Of a stretch of DNA of 64,000 nucleotides, positions 51,381 through 60,631 are shown in pieces. The notes under the pieces were generated by a model. That model saw nothing but the letters and a program-made list of their open reading frames with translations, was not told the DNA's origin and searched no databases. Source of the DNA: Priestia aryabhattai (GTDB lineage: Bacteria; Bacillota; Bacilli; Bacillales; Bacillaceae_H). Position 1 is the first letter of the stretch; every line of letters begins with the position of its first letter. The position numbers were made by a program, and so were the translations under genes. The stretch lies in contig NZ_JAMBOQ010000002.1 in NCBI RefSeq assembly GCF_023715685.1, positions 434,001-498,000 of the forward strand, read 5' to 3'.

Positions 51381-52382
51381 ATGAAAAAATTTATATTTAC
51401 TCTAGGAACAACAGCAATCCTTTCAGCGGGATTTGTAGGTGCAGCTTCTGCTTCTACAAGCGGAACGTATCACGTAGAAAAAGGTGATACGTTATGGAAA
51501 GTCGCTCAAAAGCACAGCGTGAGCATAGACGAGCTAAAAGATGCAAACAACTTAACATCTAATATTATTTATCCAAACCAAGAATTAAACGTAGCTACTA
51601 TAAAAGAAACGACACACAAAGTTCAGCGAGGAAACACATTATGGTCCATCGGTCAGCAATACGGCGTGACGGTAGATCAAATTAAAGAATGGAACGGACT
51701 GACGTCAGATTTAATTTATCCTGGCGAACAACTAAAAATTCAGTCTCCAAACGGCCAAGCTCCGCAATCGAGCCCTTCAGTAGCCCAAGCTGCTCCAGAA
51801 GCTCAGCAATCTCAAGCGCCGGCTGAACAAACTCAAACCAAACAACAGCAAGCTCAAGCTGCACAAGCTCAAGAAGAGCAGCAGCAAGCTCAAGCTGAAC
51901 AGGCTCAAAAAGAGCAGCAGCAAGCTCAAGCTGAACAGGCTCAAAAAGAGCAGCAGCAAGCTCAAGCTGCACAAGCTCAAAAAGAGCAGCAGCAAGCCCA
52001 AGCTGAACAAGCTCAAAAAGAGCAGCAGCAAGCTCAAGCTGAACAGGCTCAAAAAGAACAACAACCTGCTGAATCGTCACAACAAGCCAGCGGCAAGTCA
52101 ATGACAGTTGAAGCAACTGCCTATACGGCTAATTGTGCTGGATGTAGCGGTACAACTGCTACAGGAGTGGATTTAAAAGCAAATCCAAATCAAAAAGTAA
52201 TCGCTGTTGACCCTAGTGTTATTCCGTTAGGTTCGAAAGTTTATGTAGAAGGCTATGGTGAAGCTGTAGCTGCAGATACAGGTGGAGCAATCAAAGGTAA
52301 TCGAATCGATGTATTCGTTCCTTCTGAAGGCGATGCTCAACAGTTCGGAAGAAAATCTGTTAAAATCACGGTTATGAACTAA
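51381..52382 (+). CDS. Secreted LysM-3D domain protein (YocH/Sps-type muralytic)
   Basis: 333 residues, RBS AAGGAGG. Signal peptide 1-25 (AASA/S); LysM1 about 29-73 (YHVEKGDTLWKVAQKH), LysM2 about 77-122 (HKVQRGNTLWSIGQQYG); a long Gln/Ala/Glu/Lys repeat linker about 130-235; and a C-terminal 3D domain about 245-333 with AYTANCAGCSGTTATGVDL, DPSVIPLGSKVYVEGYG, AADTGGAIKGNRIDVF, the three Asp that name it. 3D domains are lytic-transglycosylase-like and found in YocH and resuscitation-type proteins. Acts on peptidoglycan outside the cell. Confidence 0.88.
   Translation: MKKFIFTLGTTAILSAGFVGAASASTSGTYHVEKGDTLWKVAQKHSVSIDELKDANNLTSNIIYPNQELNVATIKETTHKVQRGNTLWSIGQQYGVTVDQIKEWNGLTSDLIYPGEQLKIQSPNGQAPQSSPSVAQAAPEAQQSQAPAEQTQTKQQQAQAAQAQEEQQQAQAEQAQKEQQQAQAEQAQKEQQQAQAAQAQKEQQQAQAEQAQKEQQQAQAEQAQKEQQPAESSQQASGKSMTVEATAYTANCAGCSGTTATGVDLKANPNQKVIAVDPSVIPLGSKVYVEGYGEAVAADTGGAIKGNRIDVFVPSEGDAQQFGRKSVKITVMN
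51845..52070 (+). repeat. 36-bp tandem repeat encoding QAQAEQAQKEQQ
   Basis: About six near-identical copies of a unit encoding QAQAEQAQKEQQ (variants AAQAQ and QEEQ). It forms a helical, charged spacer between the LysM and 3D domains. The recent identity of the copies suggests active expansion and contraction. Confidence 0.85.
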
Positions 52383-52435
52383 GAAGTTCTTTATGAAATT
52401 GCTAGTCTAGTATAGAAATACATAGCTAGTAAAGC

Positions 52436-52465
52436 AAAAGAGGTGCCTTGTGGCACCTCTTTTTA
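52436..52465. terminator. Bidirectional terminator
   Basis: AAAAGAGGTGCC-ttgt-GGCACCTCTTTTT between the convergent LysM genes. Confidence 0.85.
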
Positions 52466-53599
52466 CTTTATAATACGCTTTGCTCCTGCATAGCTGTTTT
52501 TCCAGTACGCTGTCGCAAGTAATTGCGTTTTAACGCCTTTGCTGCTGACATAAATGAATTCTTGTTTGCCTAAGTAAATTCCTACGACTGAAACGGACTT
52601 GCCGTTTTTAAAGAAAACTAAATCGCCAGCTTGCAGGCTGTTTTGCTTTACATCCGTGCCGCTTTTATACTGATCTGCTACTGTACGTGGGATAGAAATA
52701 TTTGAACCCGCGTTTTTATATACATACTGTGTGTACCCAGATACATCAAAACCTTTTGGTGTCGTGCCTCCATATTTATATGGCTTTCCTATTAGTGTTT
52801 TGGCATATGATACAATTTGCTGCTGTTTTACACTAACAGAAGTTTGAGGTGCTGGAGCAGGCGAAGATGTGCTTCCACTTTTCACTTTCAGCACTTGTCC
52901 GACTTTTAGCGCATCTGTTTTTAAATTGTTTAATTTTTTTAATTCAGCCACTGTTATCCCGTACTTTTTAGCGATAGCTGTCAGGGTATCTCCTTTTTTC
53001 ACCGTATAGGTGCTATCAGCCGGTGTAGATGGAGCTGTTGGTGAAGGTTGAATATCTTCATCAAGCAAATAGCCCATATTTGCGTTAAACGTTACTTTTC
53101 GCTTCGTTTTATAACTTTTCGCTTTTTGCTGAAATTGCGTATTGTATGCGTTGATTTCTTTTTCAAAATTTGCAGAGATCTTATTAAATTCCGCGTCACT
53201 TACATCTCCATAAGCATAGTCTTCAAGATCTACAATATAATTGTAAAGAGCAATTAAGCTGTCATATAAATAGCCTTGAAGCTGATCAGCTTCTGAATTA
53301 AGGTGATTCATCGCATAATTTTTATCAGTCTTTGTTAGAAACTGATCAATTTGATCCGCAAGCTGATCGTATGCCGCTAACGCTTGTTCGTCATCTTTTA
53401 TTCCTTCAATTTCTTTTAGCTTTTTTTCCACTGTTTTATAAAATGGTGCGTAATAATCTGCTAGCGAATTAACGTCTTTTTGATAAACGCTGACAGAAGA
53501 AGCAGCATAAGCAGAGTGACTAAAAACGGGCGTTGTCACCGATGCTCCTACTAAAACGGATGCTGCTATAAATGATACAAGTAGTTTCTCTTTTTTCAT
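52463..53599 (-). CDS. Secreted LysM-NlpC/P60 protein with degenerate catalytic site
   Basis: 378 residues. Signal peptide 1-33 (AYA/AS), helical domain about 36-185, Pro-rich link, LysM about 198-241 (YTVKKGDTLTAIAKKYG), NlpC/P60 domain about 262-378. The fold is kept (GKPYKYGGTTPKGFDVSGYT, IPRTVADQYKSGTDV, GDLVFF, GIYLG), but the nucleophile Cys is Val286 (gta codon), the base His is Val338 and the third polar residue is Tyr350. Compare the intact domain at 6927-8081 (DCSG, SHAGIYLG). No frameshift is present, so this is a maintained non-catalytic protein, perhaps a peptidoglycan binder or regulator of a real hydrolase. RBS is weak. Confidence 0.85.
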   Translation of the reverse strand: MKKEKLLVSFIAASVLVGASVTTPVFSHSAYAASSVSVYQKDVNSLADYYAPFYKTVEKKLKEIEGIKDDEQALAAYDQLADQIDQFLTKTDKNYAMNHLNSEADQLQGYLYDSLIALYNYIVDLEDYAYGDVSDAEFNKISANFEKEINAYNTQFQQKAKSYKTKRKVTFNANMGYLLDEDIQPSPTAPSTPADSTYTVKKGDTLTAIAKKYGITVAELKKLNNLKTDALKVGQVLKVKSGSTSSPAPAPQTSVSVKQQQIVSYAKTLIGKPYKYGGTTPKGFDVSGYTQYVYKNAGSNISIPRTVADQYKSGTDVKQNSLQAGDLVFFKNGKSVSVVGIYLGKQEFIYVSSKGVKTQLLATAYWKNSYAGAKRIIK

Positions 53600-53792
53600 T
53601 TGTAAAGTCCCCCAAATATCTAAATAATAGTATAGTAGATAGATTATACTATAATAGGTTATAAAAGAACTAGTACTTTTCCTTTAATTTCATATTTTTC
53701 AGCAATTTACGTACCTGCTATAAGATAATCTAAGGAACAAAGAAGATATGTGATACAATGTACAAATATTCAGTAAAAAGGAAGTGTACGAT

Positions 53793-54842
53793 ATGCAGCA
53801 ATTTATAAAAGAAATAGCGCGGGGAAAAAGAGGATCAAATGACTTAACGTATGAACAAGCAAAAGAAGCAGCTCGCTTAATTGCTTCTGGACAAGCTACG
53901 GATGCTCAGATCGCTGCTTTTTTTATCGCGGAACGTATTAAAACTGAAAATGCAGATGAACTATTGGGATTCGTTCATGCTTTTCGTGAAAAAACAAAAG
54001 AAATACCGCTATCTCAGCCGTTAAAAGATAAATCAATTGATTTTGCAAGCCCTTATGCAGGGAGAAATTCATTTTTTGCGACAATTCCCGTATCGATTTT
54101 ATTAGCTGAAAGGGGTGTGCCTGCTTTTTTACATTGTACAGAAGCTCTTCCTCCAAAGTTTGGAACAACGATTGAAGACGTACTTCATTCGTTACAGATC
54201 CCTCACGCTCAAACTATTGAAGATATCGGTCATGAGTTTGAAGCGTTAAAAATTGGCTTTGTAAATGCCGAAACAATCTCCTATCCTCTTGAACGAATCA
54301 AACAAATTCGTCATGAAATTGGCGTAAGGACGCTAATTAATACGGTTGAAAAATTATTAAATTTATCGAATGCTTCTTCTTTAATGATGGGTGCTTTTCA
54401 TCGCACAGCCATTAACAAAATTGTGCCCATTTTTGCTTCGCTGCCTTTCAAACATGTATACGTGGTGCAAGGTATAGAAGGATCTGAAGATGTACCTGTA
54501 CATAGAAGCAGCTTTGTTTTTAATATCTCAGAAGGAGAGATGGAGTCGTTTATTGTCAATCCAAAAGAATACGGACTTTTCGTGGAAGAAGAGCACTTTG
54601 AAAAGAAAATAAGTGTTGAAAAACAAGCGGAATATGTGACGCGCATTCTGGAGGGCGAGTCTTCTCCTGAACTAATTTACGTTTATAATCAAGTAGTGTT
54701 AAACGCCGGCTTACGTTATTATCTGTTTGGCTATGAAGGTTCTATTGAAAAAGGAATAGACTATGCAAAACGTCAGCTAGCTGAAGGTCTGGGCTGGAAA
54801 CACCTGCAGAAATGGAAAAAACAAGCGATTTCAGAAGTGTAA
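53793..54842 (+). CDS. Anthranilate phosphoribosyltransferase-like (TrpD2/YbiB-type) protein
   Basis: The start chosen is ATG 53793 after AAAAGGAAG; a GTG three codons upstream is an alternative. 349 residues with the GT3-family N-terminal helical domain (LTYEQAKEAARLIASGQATD, AAFFIAERIKTENADELLGF) and central domain ATIPVSILLAERGVPAFLHC. The phosphoribosyl-pyrophosphate loop GTGGDG of true TrpD is replaced by ASPYAGRN, so it is not anthranilate phosphoribosyltransferase. E. coli YbiB, a nucleic-acid-binding relative, lacks PRT activity too. It lies just before the urease operon but behind its own terminator. Confidence 0.75.
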   Translation: MQQFIKEIARGKRGSNDLTYEQAKEAARLIASGQATDAQIAAFFIAERIKTENADELLGFVHAFREKTKEIPLSQPLKDKSIDFASPYAGRNSFFATIPVSILLAERGVPAFLHCTEALPPKFGTTIEDVLHSLQIPHAQTIEDIGHEFEALKIGFVNAETISYPLERIKQIRHEIGVRTLINTVEKLLNLSNASSLMMGAFHRTAINKIVPIFASLPFKHVYVVQGIEGSEDVPVHRSSFVFNISEGEMESFIVNPKEYGLFVEEEHFEKKISVEKQAEYVTRILEGESSPELIYVYNQVVLNAGLRYYLFGYEGSIEKGIDYAKRQLAEGLGWKHLQKWKKQAISEV

Positions 54843-54871
54843 AAGATGAGCAAAAAAGCTCATCTTTTTTT
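54841..54871 (+). terminator. Rho-independent terminator
   Basis: AAAAGATGAGC-aaaaaa-GCTCATCTTTTTTT. Confidence 0.85.
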
Positions 54872-54890
54872 ATAGAAAGGGATAAATCCT

Positions 54891-54919
54891 TTGTCTTTTG
54901 TCAGAAAATTTATTATAAT
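54891..54919 (+). promoter_or_regulatory. Sigma-A promoter of the urease operon
   Basis: TTGTCT, 17-bp spacer, TATAAT. Transcription would start about 54926, leaving a roughly 70-nt leader before ureA. Confidence 0.6.
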
Positions 54920-54933
54920 TAGTTATATATTTA

Positions 54934-54950
54934 TGTTAGAAAATATAACA
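54934..54950. promoter_or_regulatory. GlnR/TnrA box in the urease leader
   Basis: TGTTAGAAAATATAACA fits TGTNA-N7-TNACA exactly with an A/T-rich centre. It lies just downstream of the predicted transcription start (about +8 to +24), a position suited to repression. In Bacillus subtilis the ure promoters are controlled by GlnR, TnrA and CodY. Confidence 0.75.
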
Positions 54951-54994
54951 TTTAATGTGAATTGGAAAATAGATTAGCAGAAAGGAAGCTTTCA

Positions 54995-55297
54995 TTGAAA
55001 CTTACGCCGCGAGAACAAGAAAAATTAATGATTGTCGTAGCTGCCGACTTGGCAAGACGCCGTCAGACAAGAGGATTAAAACTTAATTATCCTGAAGCAG
55101 TAGCTATTATTACATATGAAATTATGGAAGGAGCCCGTGATGGCAAGACGGTAGCTCAGTTAATGCGAGAAGGTACCAAGATTTTAAAACGAGAAGATGT
55201 AATGGAAGGTATTCCGGAAATGATTCATGATATTCAAGTGGAAGCTACCTTTCCAGACGGAACCAAGCTCGTCACTGTTCATGATCCAATTCGTTAA
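54995..55297 (+). CDS. ureA: Urease gamma subunit
   Basis: TTG start at 54995, 7 bases after AAAGGAAG; this gives [11 protein letters not shown], the standard N-terminus, and 100 residues, the usual length. An ATG at 54962 in frame lies too far upstream and over the leader. UreA, UreB and UreC form the (ABC)3 urease that hydrolyses urea to ammonia and CO2. [19 protein letters not shown] is the family signature. First gene of ureABCEFGD. Confidence 0.93.
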   Translation: MKLTPREQEKLMIVVAADLARRRQTRGLKLNYPEAVAIITYEIMEGARDGKTVAQLMREGTKILKREDVMEGIPEMIHDIQVEATFPDGTKLVTVHDPIR

Positions 55298-55311
55298 GAG
55301 GAGGGAAAGAT

Positions 55312-55638
55312 ATGATTCCAGGGGAATATTTCTTAAAAAAAGACTCAATCACATGTAATAACGGAAAGAAATCGATTAGCGTGACTGTAATCAATAGAGG
55401 CGACCGACCTGTTCAAGTAGGGTCACACTTTCATTTTTTTGAAGTGAATGCCGCGCTCGAATTCCCCCGCGAAGCCGCGCTTGGCTATCATTTAAATATT
55501 CCAGCCGGTACAGCCGTTCGTTTTGAGCCAGGTGATGCAAAAGAAGTGGATCTGGTTGCTTTCTCCGGAACAAGAGAAATCTATGGTCTTAACAATAAAA
55601 CAAACAGATCGCTTTCTGATAGAAAGGAAGATATATAA
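55312..55638 (+). CDS. ureB: Urease beta subunit
   Basis: 108 residues, [48 protein letters not shown] and the [20 protein letters not shown] stretch are typical. It packs against UreC in the trimer and has no catalytic residues of its own. 14 bp after ureA and 1 bp before ureC. Confidence 0.93.
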   Translation: MIPGEYFLKKDSITCNNGKKSISVTVINRGDRPVQVGSHFHFFEVNAALEFPREAALGYHLNIPAGTAVRFEPGDAKEVDLVAFSGTREIYGLNNKTNRSLSDRKEDI

Positions 55639-55639
55639 G

Positions 55640-57349
55640 ATGAGTTTTCAAATGTCGCGACGTCAGTACGCAGATATGTTTGGACCAACTGTGGGAGATG
55701 CTGTTCGTTTAGCAGACACAGAGCTATTTATTGAAATTGAAAAAGATTTCACAACCTACGGAGATGAAGTGAAGTTTGGCGGTGGAAAAGTCATTCGTGA
55801 CGGAATGGGGCAGCATCCTCTTGCAACGCGAAGCGAAGCAGCGGACTTAGTGTTGACAAATGCCATTATTGTTGATTATACAGGTATATATAAAGCAGAT
55901 ATTGGAATAAAAGATGGACTCGTTCAAACCATCGGAAAAGCGGGCAATCCCCTGTTGATGGATGAAGTAGACATCGTCATTGGTGCGAGTACAGAAGTGA
56001 TTGCAGCAGAAGGGAAAATTGTAACCGCCGGCGGTATTGATGCGCATATTCATTTCATTTGTCCGCAGCAAATTGAAACCGCTCTTGCCTCTGGCGTGAC
56101 AACGATGATCGGAGGAGGAACGGGACCTGCTACAGGAACAAAAGCTACAACTTGTACACCCGGAGCATGGCATATCGAACGAATGCTTGAAGCTGCTGAA
56201 GCATTTCCAATGAATATTGGCTTTTTAGGAAAAGGAAATGCAAGTGCCAAAGAGCCTTTAATTGAACAAATTGAAGCAGGAGCGATTGGATTAAAGCTTC
56301 ATGAAGACTGGGGAACCACGGCATCTGCCATCGACACAAGCTTGCAGGTTGCAGACGAGTACGATGTTCAAATTGCGATTCATACAGATACCTTAAATGA
56401 AGGCGGTTTTGTTGAAGATACCATTGCTGCGATTGGTGATCGAGTCATTCATACATATCATACTGAAGGGGCTGGAGGCGGACATGCGCCTGATATTATG
56501 GAAATGGCAAGCTTTCCAAACGTGCTTCCATCATCAACTAATCCAACAAGACCCTATACAGTCAACACGCTTGAAGAACATTTAGATATGCTCATGGTAT
56601 GTCATCATCTTGATCCCTCTGTACCAGAAGACATCGCTTTTGCTGATTCCCGAATTCGCAAAGAAACGATTGCAGCTGAAGATATTTTACACGACTTAGG
56701 TGTATTCAGTATGATTTCTTCAGATTCTCAAGCAATGGGACGTGTAGGAGAAGTGATTACAAGAACGTGGCAAACAGCTGATAAGATGAAAAAGCAGCGA
56801 GGAAAACTTGATGGCGACAGCGAAGCCGGCGATAACACACGTGTCAAACGCTATGTAGCTAAATATACCATTAATCCAGCTATTGCTCATGGAATTTCCG
56901 AATACGTAGGATCGGTAGAAACAGGGAAAATGGCTGACTTAGTACTATGGGAGCCAGCGTTTTTTGGAATAAAGCCTGACTTGATTGTAAAAGGCGGGCT
57001 TATTGCCCATAGCTTAATGGGAGATCCTAATGCATCGATTCCAACCCCACAGCCGGTTTTATACCGTCCGATGTTTGCTTCTTATGGAAAAGCGAGAGCT
57101 AAAACGTCCGTTACATTTGTGTCAAAAGCAGCGTACGAGAAAAGAGTGGGAGAGAAACTGGGGTTACAAAAGCTGCTTAAACCGGTAAAAGATATTCGTC
57201 AATTAAAAAAAACAGATATGAAGTTAAATGGGGAAATGCCTAAAATTGAAGTTGATCCCCAAACATATGAAGTAAAAGTAGATGGACAAATGATTGCATG
57301 TGAAGCAGCAGAAGTCGTGCCTATGGCGCAGCGATACTTTTTATTTTGA
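55640..57349 (+). CDS. ureC: Urease alpha (catalytic) subunit
   Basis: The start chosen is ATG 55640 after GAAAGGAAG, giving 569 residues, the Bacillus length; the frame is open further upstream into ureB. Active-site features: DAHIHFICP (two Ni-binding His), the carbamylated lysine in [19 protein letters not shown], and the mobile-flap [20 protein letters not shown] with the catalytic His. All are intact. It holds the dinickel centre, assembled by the UreEFGD proteins encoded next. Confidence 0.95.
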   Translation: MSFQMSRRQYADMFGPTVGDAVRLADTELFIEIEKDFTTYGDEVKFGGGKVIRDGMGQHPLATRSEAADLVLTNAIIVDYTGIYKADIGIKDGLVQTIGKAGNPLLMDEVDIVIGASTEVIAAEGKIVTAGGIDAHIHFICPQQIETALASGVTTMIGGGTGPATGTKATTCTPGAWHIERMLEAAEAFPMNIGFLGKGNASAKEPLIEQIEAGAIGLKLHEDWGTTASAIDTSLQVADEYDVQIAIHTDTLNEGGFVEDTIAAIGDRVIHTYHTEGAGGGHAPDIMEMASFPNVLPSSTNPTRPYTVNTLEEHLDMLMVCHHLDPSVPEDIAFADSRIRKETIAAEDILHDLGVFSMISSDSQAMGRVGEVITRTWQTADKMKKQRGKLDGDSEAGDNTRVKRYVAKYTINPAIAHGISEYVGSVETGKMADLVLWEPAFFGIKPDLIVKGGLIAHSLMGDPNASIPTPQPVLYRPMFASYGKARAKTSVTFVSKAAYEKRVGEKLGLQKLLKPVKDIRQLKKTDMKLNGEMPKIEVDPQTYEVKVDGQMIACEAAEVVPMAQRYFLF

Positions 57350-57359
57350 GGTGAAAAAA

Positions 57360-57806
57360 ATGGTAATCGAAAAAATTATCGGAAATATAGCAACATTAGA
57401 AAAACGAGCTCCGCATATAGAAAAGGTATATATCGAAAGTGATCACTTAGTAAAACGCGTTCAGCGCGTTGTGACAGATCACGGTAAGGAACTAGGAATC
57501 CGTCTAAAAGAAAATCGCGAGCTGGCTGATGGTGATGTGCTATTTATGGATGAAAGCAATATGATTGTTGTCCATGTGCTAGCAGACGATATTTTGACCA
57601 TTCAGCCGATTGATATTCAACAGATGGGAGAAATTGCTCATCAGCTTGGCAACCGACATTTGCCGGCGCAGTTTGAAGGTAGAGAAATGCTCGTACAGTA
57701 CGATTATTTAGTGGAAGAATTGCTCCAGCAGCTCGACATTCCCTATAAGCGCGAAAAAAGAAAAGTAAAACAAGCTTTTAAGCATATCGGACACAGTCAT
57801 GACTAA
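57360..57806 (+). CDS. ureE: Urease accessory protein UreE (nickel metallochaperone)
   Basis: The start is ATG 57360 after GAGGTG, which overlaps the ureC stop region. 148 residues: N-terminal substrate-like domain and C-terminal Ni-binding domain with GNRHLPAQF. The C-terminus ends FKHIGHSHD, a short His tail; many UreE have longer ones. It delivers Ni2+ to the UreG/UreF/UreD complex. Overlaps ureF by 8 bases. Confidence 0.92.
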   Translation: MVIEKIIGNIATLEKRAPHIEKVYIESDHLVKRVQRVVTDHGKELGIRLKENRELADGDVLFMDESNMIVVHVLADDILTIQPIDIQQMGEIAHQLGNRHLPAQFEGREMLVQYDYLVEELLQQLDIPYKREKRKVKQAFKHIGHSHD

Positions 57807-58485
57807 TTCATTGCTTTCGCTGATTCAACTATGTGATTCAAATTTTCCATCAGGTGCATTTTCACATTCATTTGGTTTTGAAACGTATATTCAGCGAAAT
57901 CAAATTTACAACACAGAAACCTTTCAAGAAGCGCTTCGTACATATCTTGATGTTCAGCTGACGTATACGGACGGCTTAGCATGCAGACTGGCTTATGAGT
58001 ATGCTGCTCATAACCAGTTTAACGAAATTATGAGAGTTGATCATGAACTATACGCTCTTGCTTTGTCAAAAGAAACAAGAGAAGGGACAAGACGGGTGGG
58101 CCAGCGCATGTTAAAACTTTGCTTAGAGTTATTTAAAGGCACTTATTTAGAAAAGTATATGAATGAAGTAAAAGCAAAGAAGGCGTACGGACATCCTGCT
58201 GTTGTATTTGCGCTAGCCAGCTTGCAGTTAAATATTACAAAAGAAGAAGCCGTTTTAAGTCACTTGTACGCTAGCATCTCTTCTTTAATTCAAAATGCAG
58301 TTCGCGGTATACCAATCGGCCAAACGGATGGGCAAAAAACGCTCGTTCTTTTTCAACCGCTGCTGCAGCAAGCACTTCAGCATATTTTACAAGCAGATCA
58401 AGAGGAATTTGGTGCCGTGACACCAGGGTTAGAAATTGCTCAAATGCAGCATGAACAATTGCATGTCCGATTGTTCATGTCATAA
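57799..58485 (+). CDS. ureF: Urease accessory protein UreF
   Basis: 228 residues, all-helical. [29 protein letters not shown] and the C-terminal [15 protein letters not shown] are the family marks. UreF links UreD-bound apo-urease with UreG and controls the GTPase, acting as a fidelity factor in nickel insertion. Translation is probably coupled to ureE through the 8-base overlap. Confidence 0.92.
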   Translation: MTNSLLSLIQLCDSNFPSGAFSHSFGFETYIQRNQIYNTETFQEALRTYLDVQLTYTDGLACRLAYEYAAHNQFNEIMRVDHELYALALSKETREGTRRVGQRMLKLCLELFKGTYLEKYMNEVKAKKAYGHPAVVFALASLQLNITKEEAVLSHLYASISSLIQNAVRGIPIGQTDGQKTLVLFQPLLQQALQHILQADQEEFGAVTPGLEIAQMQHEQLHVRLFMS

Positions 58486-58487
58486 AA

Positions 58488-58527
58488 AAGGAGGGAAGGC
58501 CTTCTAACGATGAAGGCGTAAAAAATG
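58488..58527 (+). promoter_or_regulatory. Hairpin-bridged ribosome site of ureG
   Basis: AAGGAGGG (58488-58495) is 29 bases from the ureG ATG (58525), too far for normal initiation. Between them GCCTTC (58499) and GAAGGC (58512) can pair around a 7-nt loop, which would shorten the effective distance to about 10 bases. A mini-frame ATG AAG GCG TAA (58510-58521) lies in the same gap and is an alternative explanation by reinitiation. Confidence 0.5.
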
Positions 58528-59139
58528 GATGCAATTAAAATTGGAATTGGTGGACCTGTTGGTGCAGGGAAAACAATGTTAGTAGAACGATTAACGCGTG
58601 CGCTAGAAGGACAGCTCAGTATGGCAGTCGTTACAAACGATATTTATACAAAAGAAGATGCACAATTTCTAGTGAAAAACAGTATTTTGCCAGAAAATCG
58701 TATCGTAGGGGTAGAAACAGGAGGATGTCCTCATACGGCTATTCGAGAAGATGCATCCATGAACTTTGCTGCGATCGATGAGTTAGTGGAACGTCACCCC
58801 GATGTTGAACTTATTTTTGTGGAAAGCGGAGGAGATAATTTAGCCGCAACGTTTAGCCCAGAGCTCGTTGATTTTTCGATTTATATCATCGACGTAGCAC
58901 AAGGAGAAAAAATCCCGCGTAAAGGCGGCCAAGGAATGATTAAATCTGATTTATTTATTATCAACAAAACAGATTTAGCCCCGTATGTAGGAGCTAGTTT
59001 AGAAGTAATGGAAAAAGATACAATCCAAGCGAGAGGGCACAAGCCTTTTGTTTTCACCAATTTAAAAGAAGATAAAGGGCTCGATCAAGTTGTAGAGTGG
59101 ATTAAAAAAGAGGCATTTTTAATCGGCCTTGAATCATGA
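58525..59139 (+). CDS. ureG: Urease accessory GTPase UreG
   Basis: 204 residues. Walker [14 protein letters not shown] at the N-terminus; [12 protein letters not shown], the CPH Ni-binding motif in [17 protein letters not shown] (Walker B region) and NKTD guanine motif. It couples GTP hydrolysis to nickel insertion into urease. The distance to its ribosome site is unusual and treated separately. Overlaps ureD by 4 bases. Confidence 0.94.
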   Translation: MDAIKIGIGGPVGAGKTMLVERLTRALEGQLSMAVVTNDIYTKEDAQFLVKNSILPENRIVGVETGGCPHTAIREDASMNFAAIDELVERHPDVELIFVESGGDNLAATFSPELVDFSIYIIDVAQGEKIPRKGGQGMIKSDLFIINKTDLAPYVGASLEVMEKDTIQARGHKPFVFTNLKEDKGLDQVVEWIKKEAFLIGLES

Positions 59140-59945
59140 GCTACACGGGTTATTTAGAGCTTCGAGCAGAAAGAAACAGTGAGCGAACCGTTATTAAAGA
59201 TACTTACCATTACGGGGCTTTCAAAGTTGCAAGACCTATTTACATGACTCCTGAATCACCTTTTGTTTATATGCTTCACGTAGGCGGAGGATACGTGAGC
59301 GGAGACAAATATAAAACGATGATAACGGTAGAGAAAAATGCTCAGCTGACGGCTACTACTCAATCTGCGACAAAGGTGTACAAAACACCGAACGAAGCTG
59401 TTTTACAAGAAACGTGTATAACCCTTGAAGAACAAGCCATCATGGAATATATACCCGACCCGCTTATTTTGTATGAAAATGCTGCATTTGTCCAAGAAAT
59501 AACGGTTCATATGGCAGAAAGCGCTGCTTTGTTTATGTGTGACAGCATCACCCCGGGGTGGTCGCCGGATGGGCAGCTGTTTCAATATACCTCTATGCGT
59601 TCCAAGCTTAAACTGTATGTAAACAAGCAGCTGAAGGTGTATGATCATTTATATTTGAAGCCGGAAAATCATTTGCGCGGCATGATGAAAATGGAAGGGT
59701 ATACTCATTTTGGATCGATCATCATTGTTCATCCAAACACCGACGATGCCTTTATAGCGAAAATACATCAGCTGTGCGAAGAGGCATGCTGTAAAGTAGG
59801 TACTTCTGCACTTCCGGTTTCCGGATGTGCTATTCGAATACTAGCTGCTAGCACACAAGAAATTGAAAACATAATCGCTAAAATATACGGATTGTTCCGA
59901 CAGCATTTACTAAAAGCTGAAGTATCACTTTTGCGTAAATATTAA
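59136..59945 (+). CDS. ureD: Urease accessory protein UreD (UreH)
   Basis: 269 residues starting [40 protein letters not shown] and [17 protein letters not shown] are typical, and [12 protein letters not shown] is the conserved loop. UreD binds apo-urease and provides the nickel channel with UreF and UreG. It is last in the operon, as in other Bacillus-type ureABCEFGD orders. Followed by a terminator shared with the convergent transporter gene. Confidence 0.92.
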   Translation: MSYTGYLELRAERNSERTVIKDTYHYGAFKVARPIYMTPESPFVYMLHVGGGYVSGDKYKTMITVEKNAQLTATTQSATKVYKTPNEAVLQETCITLEEQAIMEYIPDPLILYENAAFVQEITVHMAESAALFMCDSITPGWSPDGQLFQYTSMRSKLKLYVNKQLKVYDHLYLKPENHLRGMMKMEGYTHFGSIIIVHPNTDDAFIAKIHQLCEEACCKVGTSALPVSGCAIRILAASTQEIENIIAKIYGLFRQHLLKAEVSLLRKY

Positions 59946-59976
59946 AAAAAGAAGCCGATTGGGGCTTCTTTTTTCT
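59945..59976. terminator. Bidirectional terminator
   Basis: AAAAAAGAAGCC-gattg-GGGCTTCTTTTTT between ureD and the nickel transporter gene. Confidence 0.85.
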
Positions 59977-60613
59977 AGAACCATAGACTAAATAATCCGT
60001 CGCTTACACCTAAATTATACATATAATAGAGGCCAAATATAATGCTGACAGCACCTGTCACCTGCATCAAGCAGCGATTTAGCGTGAGTTGTTTTTTAGT
60101 TGTAACGAACGGAATCCCAATAACCGTTGTAAATAACAGCATGCCAAGACAAGTGCCAATTCCAAAAATCATAATGTACAGAGCACCTTGCCATGTGTGA
60201 GTAACGGTGCTCATCGTTAATACAACCATCGCTGCGCTTCCGGCCAGTCCATGAACAAAGCCGATGCCCAATGACTTTAAGTAAGACGTTTTTTCGTGAT
60301 GCGTATGTACTTGCTTTTTGTAAGACAAAAACGACGTAAAACCAAGGTAAACCAGCATAATGCCTACTAAAAATTCAAGTGACATGCTCATACGTTCAGA
60401 AATACTGCTTTTTAACACAATTAAAATCATGCCAAAAATAAACAGCGTAAGCGTATGGCCAATCCCCCAATATACTCCTGCAAGCGAAGAGCGCCACAGC
60501 TTTTTACTTTTTGAAGCAATGGTTGATACAGCGATAATATGATCTGGTTCTAGAGCATGCTTGATTCCTAAAAAAAACCCTAGTATTAAAATTGAAAAAA
60601 AACTTGTTTCCAT
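59975..60613 (-). CDS. ureH: UreH/NicO-type nickel transporter
   Basis: 212 residues, about six helices. HALEPDH in the first helix is the HX4DH nickel-binding signature of NiCoT/NicO transporters; a HTHHEK loop and GFVHGLAGSAAMVVL segment follow. UreH-type proteins supply nickel to urease in Bacillus. It is convergent with the operon, so it is transcribed on its own. The weak ribosome site (AAGGATGAG) and a promoter-region inverted repeat suggest independent control. Confidence 0.83.
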   Translation of the reverse strand: METSFFSILILGFFLGIKHALEPDHIIAVSTIASKSKKLWRSSLAGVYWGIGHTLTLFIFGMILIVLKSSISERMSMSLEFLVGIMLVYLGFTSFLSYKKQVHTHHEKTSYLKSLGIGFVHGLAGSAAMVVLTMSTVTHTWQGALYIMIFGIGTCLGMLLFTTVIGIPFVTTKKQLTLNRCLMQVTGAVSIIFGLYYMYNLGVSDGLFSLWF

Positions 60614-60631
60614 GTCAGCTTTCTCATCCTT

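Noticed and set aside
51682..52116. Long minus-strand frames opposite the LysM-3D gene
   Set aside because: Leu/Phe/Ser low-complexity shadows of the Gln/Ala repeat.
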